Assembly: GCA_016617855.1 (NCBI GenBank)
Contig: JAECUM010001101.1
Location: 52,298-116,297, forward strand
Direction of reading: 5' to 3'
Source: Megalonaias nervosa
Taxonomy: Eukaryota > Mollusca > Bivalvia > Unionida > Unionidae
Length of the DNA stretch: 64,000 nt
Part shown: in pieces, positions 48,230 through 60,133 of the stretch
Numbering within the stretch: the first letter of the stretch is position 1
Layout: each line of letters starts with the position of its first letter
Notes under the pieces: generated by a model
Seen by the model: only the letters and a program-made list of their open reading frames with translations
Told to the model about the DNA's origin: nothing
Databases searched by the model: none
Program-made: the position numbers and the translations under genes

Positions 48230-48460
48230 GGGGTGGGACACATTGTCAATGTTATGAAAAACTCCTGTCTGCCCACTTGTCAATCTGTTGAAAAACCCAT
48301 GGGTGCCAACTTTATTACTGTTACGAAAAACTCCTGTCTGCCCACCTTGATAATATGCTGAAAAACCCTTGGAAGCCCACCTTATTAATGTTACGAAAAA
48401 CTTCTGTCTGCCCACCTTGTCAATATGTTCAAAAACCCATGGGAGCCCACCTTATTAATT
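48230..48460. repeat. 69-bp minisatellite
   Basis: Three and a half units with GAAAAACTCCTGTCTGCCCA and GAAAAACCCATGGGAGCCCA. 48256 and 48325 are 69 apart. The two halves of the unit resemble each other. Confidence 0.88.
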
Positions 48461-48835
48461 TTAAGGAAAGTGGGGATTAGGTTTATTATTTACACAGCTT
48501 TCTCAGATAAAAGATCTGCCAAACCTCTGCAATAATTCAGCATGGGCTTATCATCAGGCATTAGTTTATTATGGTAAAAATACAATAAAAAAAAGATTTC
48601 CTCAAATGCAGTAAAAACGTATAAATCATAAAATAAATTCTTCATTAAATATACTGACCTAATCAACCTTGAACTCTGACCTTTTTCTTCTCAAAAGTCT
48701 TATCCAATCTGTTTGATCTGCAAAATAAATATTTTCTTTCATGCATGCTTTGCTATGACATAGCCCCAACTTTTTGTTTCATTAAATATTAAACACAACC
48801 ACCACCCCTTGCCTTTCTCCAACCCATATTGGTTC
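48461..48835. other. No gene seen
   Basis: A minus-strand acceptor-like TTTATTTTGCAG near 48718 precedes a 37-base open stretch, but its GTCAGA donor is weak and I do not call it. Confidence 0.4.
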
Positions 48836-49108
48836 CAATGTTCCCTCTAAAGTGCGAAGCTCATTAGCAAATGCTGCACAGCAGTTTCAAAATTCCGCGC
48901 ACAAGTTTTGGTAGCAAATACATATGAACTTAAGTTTTGTTTAACTTTGCGTCAACGGAAGGTCAAGATCTGTGACTATGTGTGTGCCCGCAGTTGAGCG
49001 TACCCAGCAGACCAGCTTGTTTCTGAAAATGTTTTGCTCACGCGGAAATGAGGCTGCTCAACAACCGCCAGTTCTGCGCGCACAGGAAATATATTAGATG
49101 GAACGTTG
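48836..49108. mobile_element. hAT-like MITE, CpG-rich
   Basis: Ends CAATGTTCCCTCTAA and, in reverse complement, CAACGTTCCATCTAA. The interior is conspicuously richer in GC and CpG (GCGCGCACAGG, CTCACGCGG) than the flanks. No clean 8-bp duplication was found. Confidence 0.62.
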
Positions 49109-49374
49109 AAATTTTTCTCCTCCCTCCACTGCCTGGCAAAGAACCATGTACAGAATCCAATATCTGTTACATATTAACTGTGACTTAGTAACAAAACAGT
49201 CCAAAGTATAACTGTAAATGACATATTTATAAACTGCCCTTTCCACAACCCCCTCTATCGGACCCCATCAATACCACTCTTCTGCATAGCTACCATATGG
49301 ACAGAATAACTAAGTTTTGTGAATTTCCATTCTGCAATTTAAAAGAACATATGGCAATAGGCGAATAGAGGTAG
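49109..49374. other. No gene seen
   Basis: Unique sequence. Confidence 0.4.
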
Positions 49375-49705
49375 AACCATATTGTCCTGGAAGAGATATG
49401 GCAACAGACAAATGGAGGATAGAACAATATTGTCCTGGAAGAGATAGAGTAATTGACCAATGGAGGATAGAACCATACTGTCCTGGAAGAGATACAGTAA
49501 TAGACCAATGGAGGATAGAACCATACTGTCCTGGAAGAGATATGGAAATAGACCTATGGAGGATAGAACCATACTGTCCTGGAAGAGATATGACATTAGA
49601 CCAATGGAGGATACAACAATATTGTCCTGGACAAGATACAGTAATAGACAAGTGGAGGATTGAACCATATTGTCCTTGCAGAGATATGGCAATAGTAAGA
49701 CAAAT
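49375..49705. repeat. 48-bp minisatellite
   Basis: Seven units of CCAATGGAGGATAGAACCAT and ACTGTCCTGGAAGAGATA. 49415 and 49463 are 48 apart. 16-residue repeat frames are open on both strands. Confidence 0.94.
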
Positions 49706-50577
49706 GGAACATGCATTGTTAATACCAAGGCACATGGATACAAATTATTTTCTGCCAGTTCCAAATAACTTGTATATGAAATAGACAGAAGAAAATGCAC
49801 ATCAAAGCTTTAAGAGGAAAAAAATACAAAAAATTATCCAGAAATTTATTTGAATTTTCAGATTGATACGATTCATTGGTGCCATGATCATCTCCATTAA
49901 AAATATGTCTACAGTACAATAGTGTGTTGTTTACCTATTTTCGATTACGTACAAAGCAATCTTCAAGGTTTTGAATGGTTGAGCCATAGTTACTTCTATT
50001 TAATGTGTACTTATATTTAGTCTCTCTAGAATTTAAGATGACAAATTTCAGTATTTGCTTGTTGAGTATACCAAAACACATAATGTCAATATCCAAGATA
50101 AAACAATAGGTACAACAACAATTGTTCAATAATATCCAGTTCTTGATCTTCCATAGCCATGCTATTATGCAAATGAGGAATGTGTGTGTGTGCATGTGTG
50201 TGTGTGTGTATGGTTTTTTTTGCACATATACCATTTAACAGCACATCAACACAACACTGGCCATCTGGTGCAGATTAAAAGTTAAGTTCTAAAAATGTAA
50301 AGAAGAAGAAATGAAAACGCAGAAGATAAACCCTTCCAAAGTACAGTGTAGATATAAACATGCAGTACAGGAAAGGTCAAGATGTTTTAACTCTGTAAAA
50401 GGTATACAAAATAAAAATAAAAGGTATATAACATTAAAATAAGTGTGTGCATGTGTGTACATGTTTGTGTGTGTACTGTGTATTATTGACCTACAATTGT
50501 GTATTTACTTCAGAATCCAGCACATTTTCAGTTACTTTGTACTGTGTTCTGCATATTATTATTATTATATACTATAT
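49706..50577. other. Mostly unique sequence
   Basis: Contains (TG)n tracts near 50180 and 50440 and one weak exon candidate at 49935..49987. Confidence 0.4.
49935..49987 (-). other. Weak candidate exon
   Basis: Minus strand: ATG at 49987, then an open frame (MAQPFKTLKIALYVIEN) to a GTAAAC donor at 49934. No protein recognised. A second frame is also open, so this may be chance. Confidence 0.2.
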
Positions 50578-51210
50578 ACTCTGGTCTTAATGAGACACAT
50601 CTGTAGTTGTTATTGGACATCATATACTCTGGTCTTACGAGTCACATCTGTAGTTGTTATTGGACACCATATACTCTGGTCTTATGAGACACATCTGCAG
50701 TTGTTATTGGACACCATATACTCTGGTCTTATGAGACACATCTGTGGTTGTTATTGGATGCCATATACTCTGGTCTTATGAGACACATCTGTAGTTGTTA
50801 TTGGACATCATATACTCTGGTCTTACGAGTCACATCTGTAGTTGTTATTGGACACCATATACTCTGGTCTTATGAGACACATCTGTAGTTGTTATTGGAC
50901 ACCATATACTCTGGTCTTATGAGTCACATCTGCAGTTGTTATTGGACACCATATACTCTGGTCTTATGAGACACATCTGTGGTTGTTATTGGATGCCATA
51001 TACTCTGGTCTTATGAGACACATCTGTAGTTGTTATTGGACATCATATACTCTGGTCTTATGAGACACATTGCAGTTGTTATTGGACACTATATACTCTG
51101 GTCTTATGAGTCACATCTGCAGTTGTTACTGGACACCATATACTCTGGTCTTATGAGTCACATCTGCAGTTGTTATTGGACACCATATACTCTGGTCTTA
51201 TGAGACACAG
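50578..51210. repeat. 47-bp minisatellite with higher-order repeats
   Basis: About 13 units of CATATACTCTGGTCTTATGA, GACACATCTGTAGTTG and TTATTGGACAC. 50629 and 50676 are 47 apart. The variant GGACATC...TTACGAG occurs at 50616 and 50804 (188 = 4 units), and GGATGCC at 50756 and 50991 (235 = 5 units). Confidence 0.95.
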
Positions 51211-51861
51211 ACAATAGCCTGGAATAATTTTAATGTGCTAAAAGTCTTGATGTATCACAATGATATAATACAAAATATCTCTACATGAATTCACAATAAT
51301 CCCAAAATAGAGATTTAGTCCAAACATGTTAATGAATACTCTGTAATTCAAATGAATAATTTAAGTCAATGATTCCTGTCAAATTAAATCTGAACACAGC
51401 TTAAGTAAATGATTTGCTAATATTCTGCTTTAGTTCTAAGTTGGTAAGTTTCAAACTCATGTATCACCTGCATCTGTTGCTGCCCAATGGAAAGTTTGGA
51501 AAAATACAAATGACTCAAGTTTGTAACTTGACAGATTTGGATTATCTGTCTTGCCTTCATAAACAGATCATAAACACATCAATATTATTCACAGGTAAGA
51601 TACCAAATTCCACAGAACACTTACAGAAATAAGTTCTGAAAGATTCAGCCTCCAATAAGGTTAATGGCTGTTAGTAATGAACACTCTTTCTTATCATTTG
51701 GGGATTTTTTGCTGGACCTGGTGCACTCTGAGCTGAAGTGTGCAATGTATGTGTTTTAACATCCTGCAGAAAGATGCTACAATGTGTGAAAAGCATTACT
51801 TTGATGGAAAATGCTGTTAGCTCACTCAATTAAGTACATGTAAGTAATCTAGATTCATTCC

Positions 51862-51898
<37 letters not shown>

Positions 51899-52139
51899 TA
51901 CACACACCTAATTTAAAGAGTTATAATTAATTGTGTATTATATCTTAATAATAAAAACCCTAAAAATCAAAGCCAACTATAATTGAAAATAAATATTAAA
52001 ATACATGAAAGTAACAGTGATGTTAATAAACAATGATTAACTTATATGACTAATTTATATTTGGAGGGTTGACCTAGCACTTCTCTCTGCTACTGAGCTT
52101 CATAATCTTATTGTAGAGATAGCAAAAACTAATGTGCTC
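51211..52139. other. No gene seen
   Basis: Unique AT-rich sequence. (TA)n(CA)n at 51861..51906. Confidence 0.4.
51861..51906. repeat. (TA)n(CA)n microsatellite
   Basis: Directly visible. Confidence 0.97.
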
Positions 52140-52862
52140 ATTCTGACTAACCTACTGTTTGTAATCTTGTGGTAAGTGTCTGGACATAGAATACTTAGAG
52201 ATCACAAGAGCTGACGTACTAGCAATAACTAGAGAGTTTGTAATCATGTAGTGTCTTGACATAGAGTAATTACAGATCACAAGAGCTGATGTACTCACAA
52301 TAACTAGAGTTTGTAATCTTGCAGTGTCGACACAGAGTAATTACAGATCACAAGAGCTGATGTACTCACAATAACTAGAGTTTGTAATCTTGTAGTGTCT
52401 TGACACAGAGTAATTACAGATCACAAGAGCTGATGTACTCGCAATAACTAGAGTTTGTAATCTTGTAGTGTCTTGACACAGAGTAATTACCGATCACAAG
52501 AGCTGATGTACTCACAATAACTAGAGTTTGTAATCTTGTAGTGTCTTGACACAGAGTAATTACAGATCACAAGAGCTGATGTACTCGCAATAACTAGAGT
52601 TTGTAATCTTGTAGTGTCTTGACACAGAGTAATTACAGATCACAAGAGCTGATGTACTCACAATAACTAGAGTTTGTAATCTTGTAGTGTCTTGACACAG
52701 AGTAATTACAGATCACAAGAGCTGATGTACTCGCAATAACTAGAGTTTGTAATCTTGTAGTGTCTTGACACAGAGTAATTACAGATCACAAGAGCTGATG
52801 TACTCGCAATAACTAGAGTTTGTAATCTTGTAGTGGCTTGACATAGAGTAATTAAAGATCAA
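52140..52862. repeat. 73-bp minisatellite
   Basis: Nine to ten units of AGAGCTGATGTACTCACAAT, AACTAGAGTTTGTAATCTTG, TAGTGTCTTGACACAGAGTA and ATTACAGATC. 52353, 52426 and 52499 are 73 apart. TACTCACA and TACTCGCA variants tend to alternate. Confidence 0.95.
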
Positions 52863-53689
52863 AAGTAAAACATATCACTAAACACACCCCTCTTTGTTCC
52901 ACCTGCCTCATCCACAAATATGTGACCCTATTGGGTCTAGTTCAATTGGTTAGCATTGATCTTTCATATCCATAAACTAGAATCAGTAAGCATTGATCTT
53001 TTATATCCATAAACTCTCACCCTCCCTATGATCATCAGGAAAGGTCAAGGTCATTTAAATGGGAAAACCCATAAGTATCTGCATCAATCAGGGAAGCAGG
53101 AAACACATTTTATTCCTGAGGATTTCTCTTTAATGTAAATATCAGCCAGTGATTTTAATGATGTTCAAAAGCTTTGCAAATTCTGCAAAAAACAACATGT
53201 TGCCTGGAATTCCCTTTTACGCACCTTTCCAAACATCCCGGCAACAAAAACCTAATACAGCTATAAATGCCACAGATTAATTTCCAATCTATATTCAGCA
53301 GACCAGAAGACAAACCAATTATGTATTAGATTTGCCTTTCTATTAAAGAATTATTCTCTGCTGAGGATAAGAAAAGAGTTTGCATCCATTACAAAATCCA
53401 TATTTGCCATGCTGAATACACAGGTAAATGTGCAACTATCAGAGCTATGGAAACTGGGAGTCCAAATCTGCAGGACTTTAATTCCTCTCTTGGACTATCA
53501 ACAATCTTTCAAAATATGATCCACAAGTGAACCATATATTTGTTGTATTGACAAGTGTTTAAACTAGCATCTGCGTACTTGTTATTAATTCTACTCACAG
53601 CTGGCCTGAACCAATCATGATTAGTAACTGCAATCATAGTTACTAATTACAAGCATGTAGTAATCACTAAGATTTTATTTGATTTTGTG
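52863..53689. other. No gene seen
   Basis: Unique sequence with a short duplication (AGCATTGATCTTT..ATATCCATAAACT at 52952 and 52989). Confidence 0.4.
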
Positions 53690-53800
53690 GGGTTTAGTGC
53701 CATTTTATAGCACAAGAAAGGCTACACACAACAGCCAATATATTTAGTGGAGGATGAACCTGGAAATACCCTCCAACTAATAGGAACTTAATAAATTAAA
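53690..53800 (-). mobile_element. SINE 3' part (family B)
   Basis: Minus strand: TATTTCCAGGTTCATCCTCC and TGTGTGTAGCC, then TCTTGTGCTATAAAATGGCA. It matches the 3' half of the copy in the TPST intron and the tail at 6205. Confidence 0.55.
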
Positions 53801-53814
53801 GTAAAAACCCAATA

Positions 53815-54350
53815 CTTAAGACTGCCTTCTGATTGCTTCATGACTAAATGCTTCATAATTACATGTTCACAAGACTGTCTTATAATTACTTCGAAATCAC
53901 ATGTTCACAAGACTGTCTTGTAATTACTTCATAATTACATGTTCACAAGACTGTCTTGTAATTACTTCATAATTACATGTTCACAAGACTGTCTTATAAT
54001 TACTTAAGAATTATATGTTAATGTGACTGTCTTATAATTACTTCATAATTACATGTTCACAAGACTGTCTTATAATTACTTCGAAATCACATGTTCACAA
54101 GACTGTCTTGTAATTACTTCATAATTACATGTTCACAAGACTGTCTTGTAATTACTTCATAATTACATGTTCACAAGACTGTCTTATAATTACTTAAGAA
54201 TTATATGTTAATGTGACTGTCTTATAATTACTTCATAATTACATGTTCAGAAGACTGTCTTATAATTAATTCATAATTACATGTTCACAAGCTGCCTTCT
54301 GATTTCATGATTTCATGTTCACGAAGCTGCCTTCAGATGGCTTCCTGATT
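53815..54350. repeat. 38-bp minisatellite with 190-bp higher-order repeat
   Basis: About 14 units of ACATGTTCACAAGACTGTCT and TATAATTACTTCATAATT. 53861 and 53899 are 38 apart. A five-unit block with the variants CGAAATCAC and AAGAATTATATGTTAATGTG is repeated 190 bases later. Confidence 0.95.
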
Positions 54351-54744
54351 ACATGTTCAACAGAACATCTTTGAACTTGTATAAGAATTTAAATTTTATA
54401 TTTAAATGAAAGTGCATTAAAATAAGAAAGATATTTGTGTCATTGGGTTATCACTCTGTGCTTTTTTTCTGAAACAATATAAAACACTTCCAGCCATAAC
54501 AACAAAAGTATTTTAACATATCATGTATTTCAAATTTTATAAGAAATATGATCCAAAACAATCAAAAAGTTTATTAATTACTTGCTAAAAGGTAACTTAA
54601 AATTTAATGAATTACTCTTCCCAAATCTGGGTACCCGTAACTGTTAATTGCAATTTAATTGATCACATATGAAGTCTGACATCAGCTATGACAGTGTGGT
54701 ATCCAAGTTAAAGAGCAACATAACTGTGATGAAATTTCTAATAA
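54351..54744. other. No gene seen
   Basis: Unique AT-rich sequence. Confidence 0.4.
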
Positions 54745-55449
54745 ATGTCCGTGTTCTTCTCAGGGCTGTTTCCCATTGCTGTCCTGATATGCTATCATTT
54801 ATCCAGCATTCTCCACAGGGCTGTTTCCCACTGCTGTCCTGATATGCTATCATTTATCCAGAATTCTCCACAGGGCTGTGTCCCATTGCTGTCCTGATAT
54901 GCTATCATATAGCCAGCATTCTCCACAGGGCTGTTTCCCACTGCTGTCCTGATATGCTACCATTTAGCCAGAATTCTCCACACGGCTGTGTCCCATTGCT
55001 GTCCTGATAAGCTATCATTTAGCCAGAATTCTCCACAGGGCTGTTTCCCATTGCTATCTTAATATGCTAACATTTAACCAGCATTCTCCACAGGGCTGTT
55101 TCCCACTGCTGTCCTGATATGCTATCATATAGCCAGCATTCTCAACAGGGCTGTTTCCCACTGCTGTCCTGATATGCTATCATTTATCCAGCATTCTCCA
55201 CAGAGCTGTCCCATTTCTGTCCTGATATGCTATGATTTATCCAGCATTCTCCACAGGGCTGTTTCCCATTGCTGTCCTGATATGCTATGATTTATCCAGC
55301 ATTCTCCACAGGGCTGTGTCCTATTGCTGTCCTGATATGCTATCATTTATCTAGCATTCTCCACAGGGCTGTGTCCTATTGCTGTCCTGATATGCTATGA
55401 TTTATCCAGCATTCTCCACAGGGCTGTTTCCCACTGCTGTCCTAATATG
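54745..55449. repeat. 55-bp minisatellite
   Basis: About 13 units of CCACAGGGCTGTTTCCCATT, GCTGTCCTGATATGCTATCA and TTTATCCAGCATTCT. 54813 and 54868 are 55 apart. Confidence 0.95.
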
Positions 55450-55915
55450 CAGAGAGATTTGTCCCTAAAGGACCTATTCAGTCTGAGAGATTTGTCTCTA
55501 AAGGACCTTATCAATCAGTCTGAAAGATATGTCCCTAAAGGACTTAATCAATCAGTCTGAGAGATATGTCCCTAAAGGACCTAGTCAATCAGTCTGAGAG
55601 ATTTGTCCCTAAAGGACCTAGTCAATCAGTCTGAGAAATTTGTCCCTGAAGAACTTTGTCAATCAGTCTGAAAGATATGTCCCTAAAGGACCTAGTCAAT
55701 CAGTCTGAGAAATTTGTCCCTAAAGAACTTGTCAGTCAGTCTGAAAGATATGCTCCTATAGGACACAATCAATCAGTCTAGTGAGATTTGTCCCTACAGG
55801 ACCTAGTCAATCAGTCTGACAGATGATGTGTCCCTCAACAACCTAGTCAATCAGTCTGAGAGATTTGTCCCTAGAGGACCTAGTCAATCAGTCTGAGAGA
55901 TTTGTCCTTGGAAAT
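55450..55915. repeat. 37-bp minisatellite
   Basis: About 12 units of AGAGATTTGTCCCTAAAGGA and CCTAGTCAATCAGTCTG. It abuts the 55-bp array without a spacer. 55567 and 55604 are 37 apart. Confidence 0.95.
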
Positions 55916-55999
55916 AACAATGTTTAACAGACGTATACGCACTCTTTTGGGTGTTAAACACAAATGTGAGTTATAAAAGGTATTCAAGTTAATACAATG

Positions 56000-56001
56000 T
56001 A

Positions 56002-56036
<35 letters not shown>
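56000..56036. repeat. (TG)n(TA)n microsatellite
   Basis: Directly visible. Confidence 0.97.
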
Positions 56037-56169
56037 GAACCCAGCTATAGTACAGTATATTGCATCATTAACTGTTGACCGTGTTACATTCTGAATCAAA
56101 GAATAGCAAGAATCATCAAAAATTCGTTTACTGCCATGTAGGAGTTTCATAATAACATTGTCAGTGGCA

Positions 56170-56410
56170 GCACAGAACATACAGTACCACCTTATAGTGT
56201 CAACAGGTGCTAATGTAAGCATCCAGTACCACCTTATGGTGACACTAGGTCATAATGAAGTAGTGACACCAGGTGATAATGAAGCATATGTTACCACCTT
56301 ATAGTCAAATCAGGTGATAATGTAAAATACTGTACAGCTTATGGTGACACTAGTTCATAATGAAGTGTACAATAACACCTTTATGGTGACAACAGGTGAT
56401 AATGACTTTA
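56170..56410. repeat. Degenerate short tandem repeat
   Basis: Five to six copies around ACCACCTTATGGTGACACTA and GGTGATAATGAAG. Confidence 0.75.
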
Positions 56411-56533
56411 ATGTATATATTTTATTACTACATCATAAAATGGGATCCTTGAGCCAACCAAATTTATAAAAGGAACTGTTTTATGATTAAGGACTCTGTA
56501 AGGATGGAGTGCTGATTATATGTATGATAATTG

Positions 56534-56534
<1 letters not shown>

Positions 56535-56600
<66 letters not shown>

Positions 56601-56604
56601 TAAT
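56535..56604. repeat. (TAA)n microsatellite
   Basis: Directly visible. It lies directly 3' of the reverse-transcriptase fragment on the minus strand. Confidence 0.97.
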
Positions 56605-56610
56605 TTCAAT

Positions 56611-56826
56611 ATTATTACCAGCTGCATTTCCCCAAATTTTACAGCAGTAGTCGAAATGAGGAAGAATTAATGCATTATAAAATATTTGCTGACAGTTAAG
56701 CAGTAGATTACATTTTATCCTCAGTAAAAGAGAAATAACTGAGTTCACTACAGAACCACTTTTTTTACACCAATCTAGATTCTGGTCAACATGAACTCCC
56801 AGAAGTATTACTCTGTCTACACATGA
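56611..56826 (-). pseudogene. Non-LTR retrotransposon reverse-transcriptase fragment
   Basis: Minus strand, about 70 residues, open: ILLGVHVDQNLDWCKKSGSV, then ISLLLRIKCNLL, and QIFYNALILPHFDYCCKIWG. This is the conserved block after the catalytic domain of LINE-type (jockey/CR1/RTE-like) reverse transcriptases: LGV.iD..L.W, then FYNA.ILPH.DYC..iWGN. It is truncated on both sides, by (TAA)n downstream and by the 43-bp array upstream. The exact LINE clade cannot be told. Confidence 0.78.
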
Positions 56827-57397
56827 TGGATTTCCAAGCCCAATGCCTCTTTCCACGTATGATGGAAGGACAAGTTCAATGCAGTATGCCTCTGCCATCA
56901 TGCGATGGATGGATAAGCCAAAATGCAATATACCTCTGCTGTCATGTGATTGGTGGACCTGCCCAATTCAATGTGTCTCTACCCACATATGATAGATGGA
57001 CCTGCCCAATGCAATATGTCTCTACCCACATGTGATGGATGGACGTGCCCAATGCAATATGCATCTGCCCACATGTGATGGATGGACCTGCCCAATGCAA
57101 TTTGTCCTTGCCCAGATGTGATGGATGGACCTCCTAATGCATTATGCCTCAGCCCACATACAATGGACAGACCTGCGCAATGCAATATGCCTCTGCCCAC
57201 ATATGATGGATGGACCTGCCCAATGCAATATGCATCTGCCCACATGTGATGGATGGACCTGCCCAATGCAATTTGTCCTTGCCCAGATGTGATGGATGGA
57301 CCTCCTAATGCATTATGCCTCAGCCCACATACGATGGACAGACCTGCGCAATGCAACATGCCTCTGCCCACATATGATGGATGGACCTGCCCAAATC
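56815..57397. repeat. 43-bp minisatellite
   Basis: About 13 units of GATGGATGGACCTGCCCAAT and GCAATATGCCTCTGCCCACA. 56961 and 57004 are 43 apart. A four-unit block is duplicated with a 171-base shift (57121/57292). Confidence 0.94.
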
Positions 57398-57718
57398 AAT
57401 GCCATACAGATGGTGGGGATAAGAGATAACTCGTTATCAATAATGACCATCATAATATAAATTTGATTATCAAGACAGAGTAATAGGTCTATGAATGCCC
57501 AAGAAATCTATGTGTCACGCAATAGCAGTCAGCCTAAGCATGACGTCGTCAGAAGTTAGTTCGTTGTCGATATTGTTTCAATGTTGCATCTGGGTCATTC
57601 CATGCCAAGTCACCCAGATATTCCCAAGTGAACATCTCCAATTTCCATGAAACATTTTCCAGTATATATCTATATAAATGATGGCTGCATGCAAAATTTC
57701 AGTGGTAAAGTGCAATTA
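57398..57718. other. Left flank of a MITE pair
   Basis: Unique sequence. GGGTCATTCCATGCCAAGTC at 57593 may be the end of a larger repeat that the two MITEs have entered. Confidence 0.35.
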
Positions 57719-57881
57719 CCGTATATACTCACGTATAAGCCCGTTCGCATATAAGCCGACCCCCCCAACTTGACTAGGTAAAAATAGGAAAAATTGCATG
57801 ACCCACAGATAAGCCGACCCCCCCCTTCTTCAAGGCTTTATTTTTTCCTATATTCTTCGGCTTATACGCGAGCATATACAG
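57719..57881. mobile_element. TA-flanked inverted-repeat MITE, copy 1
   Basis: Ends CCGTATATACTCACGTATAA and, in reverse complement, CTGTATATGCTCGCGTATAA. TA lies on both sides (57717 and 57882). The interior has AAGCCGACCCCCC and CTTCTTCAAGGCTTTA. Non-coding. Confidence 0.82.
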
Positions 57882-57898
57882 TACATAAACAGTGTCTA

Positions 57899-58044
57899 CC
57901 ATATATACTTGCGTATAAGCCAACCCCCCAACTTGACTAGGTAAAAATAGGAAAAATTGCATGACCTGCAGATAAACCGACCCCCCTTCTTCAAGGCTTT
58001 ATTTTTTTTCCTAAATTCTTCGGCTTATACGCGAGTATATTTGG
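57899..58044. mobile_element. TA-flanked inverted-repeat MITE, copy 2
   Basis: Same family and orientation as copy 1, only 17 bases downstream. Ends CCATATATACTTGCGTATAA and, in reverse complement, CCAAATATACTCGCGTATAA, with TA flanks at 57897 and 58045. Confidence 0.82.
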
Positions 58045-58046
58045 TA

Positions 58047-60079
58047 CATAGTTTCATCTGACCTTCCCAAATTCGCTGGTTTACAAACAGAGGTAGAGGG
58101 GGTCAAATGCTAATAACTTTTTTAAGTACTCAGATATCTGGCTTTACAATACCATATATTTGTGACCCAAGAAATCTGAATCTGAGCTCAAACTCTCATT
58201 ATCACAGATACTGGGAGAGATATGTAAAGTTGGACTTTTGTTCATTATGGATTTTTTCTTCAGATTTTAAAGTAGCACTGCTACCTGGTCATCCATCACA
58301 CACGCCAAATATGATTTTATTTTAAAATTGAATCTTCAGGGGATTGTACTAAAGTAATCTCATATGATGCACATTCATTGTTAAACTGTAACTAAGGCTC
58401 AAATTCAAGACATATCGCAAAATATGAAAAATTGTGCCCTCATAACAGGTGGTTGTTTCCCCAGGTGGGCAATTACCTAGCATTATGAAGATGCACATTT
58501 TAGCTGCATAAAGTATTTATGCCAAATTTCAACTATATGTCACAGTCCTTTCACTATTAAATCATTTTGCATTTATACAAGTTCGCATGTCATTTCCTGC
58601 GCAATAGTCTCCTTTTGCTATTTACATATCACCAAGTTAACAACAAGTACTCAAAAAATCCAAGTGCCAGATGCTCACGGCCCCTCTAATTTAAGATCGG
58701 GCTCCTCCTGTATTCTAAGTGAGGTGCCCATCAAGCTTGTCAAAAATAAAGAAAAGTCTAATTTGAGACAACTTTGATCATGCTGATGAAATGCAGAAAT
58801 TTATTTTCAAGATATTGAAAGAATATAGTAAATTATTAACATTTAACCACATGTATGCACCGTACCCTTATGAAGACTGTCAACTTATCATACTTCTATC
58901 ACAAGCTGTAAACTTTGTATACACAGCAGAGCATGTGACCTATAAATGACGCATAGACTGTCTGAATTACCTATAATTAGTGCCCACTTGACTTTAACAT
59001 ACATGTGATTCCACCAGAGGAAGGACAAAATACCATTTTGGATATAAATGTTCATTACAGAGACCAGTCAGAACCAGTCAGTGGATACAAGAACCGTTCC
59101 ATCAGTCATTGCAACCTGCATGATGATGCATGGCCAAGTAATGGGATTAACTGTAGCATGTATACACAAGATGCTGTTCATTTATTGCTTTACTGTTGTA
59201 ATCAGGAGAGTTTAGGCTAAATATGGGATGTGTTTTTCATGGGATCAAATGTGATTGTGATGGCTATCAAGTATTTCATTTAAAAACATTCATCCTTTGT
59301 CATTGGTGAGATAAAAAGAAAGACCAATGAAAAATGATTTGTGCAAAAAACACAGGAGTATTTCGAATTTTTTTAAATGGTCTGTCTTGTTTAAATACTA
59401 TTCCTTTAATTTAAGATGCTTCAAGTTAAAGTTTAATGAACAATAATTGAGCTGTCCCTTGCTTATGCTTGCACCAGTGTAATGCAACACAGGTTAAACA
59501 TATTAAGCTGCAACTATCAACAACATCAAAACTCTAAAGAGAAACTGTATAAAGCAAAACATGCTTCAGATGCTAATAATAATGCTGATCCAACAAGAAA
59601 AACATTTATAGAGCAATTAGAAAATGGCTGGCCTCAGGACTTGGAGGAAAACATTGATTAACATTAAATATTTTGAGATCTGAATAAACACACAATTCAA
59701 TTTAATATGATTTTGTTTTATCTCTTCATATCTGAAGTACAGCAACTGTAATGTGTGACACATAATTGTAAAAAAAAAACAATTTTGGGTATACATAACT
59801 TTGAGTCAGGGGCTTATGATTTTTTGAAGTCATTAGCCCTGAGCCTGTGTCTCACCAAAAAATTTTGAGCACTGAATATATCCAACAAAATTTTAAAAGT
59901 TTCTAATTTTATTTTCAGTATCAAATTTTATAGATTTTTAAAGAAAGAAAGACTTCATAGTTTATCATTGTCGATAAAACATTTAGAATCAAAATACTAA
60001 GGGTCTACACTGCAGTGTATCACACACAAGCCATTGACAGGTTTTTATACTTGCATTATTAAAATATTAGATTTTTTAC
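58047..60079. other. No gene seen
   Basis: Unique AT-rich sequence. The frame at 59005..59220 has no recognisable motif or splice signals. Confidence 0.4.
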
Positions 60080-60133
60080 CTTCTTCGGTAGGTGAATACC
60101 CATCAAGAAGTCAAAATCACTCCCATCATTGAT
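60080..60133 (-). other. Candidate 54-base coding exon, unidentified gene
   Basis: Minus strand: acceptor TTGTTTCCTGTAG, then 18 open codons (INDGSDFDFLMGIHLPKK), then an AAG|GTAAAA donor. The other two frames contain stops, so only phase 0 works, and the length is an exact multiple of three. The peptide looks protein-like, but I do not recognise it. Confidence 0.4.

Noticed and set aside
59005..59220. 71-codon ORF
   Set aside because: No motif, no splice signals, and length expected by chance in this composition.
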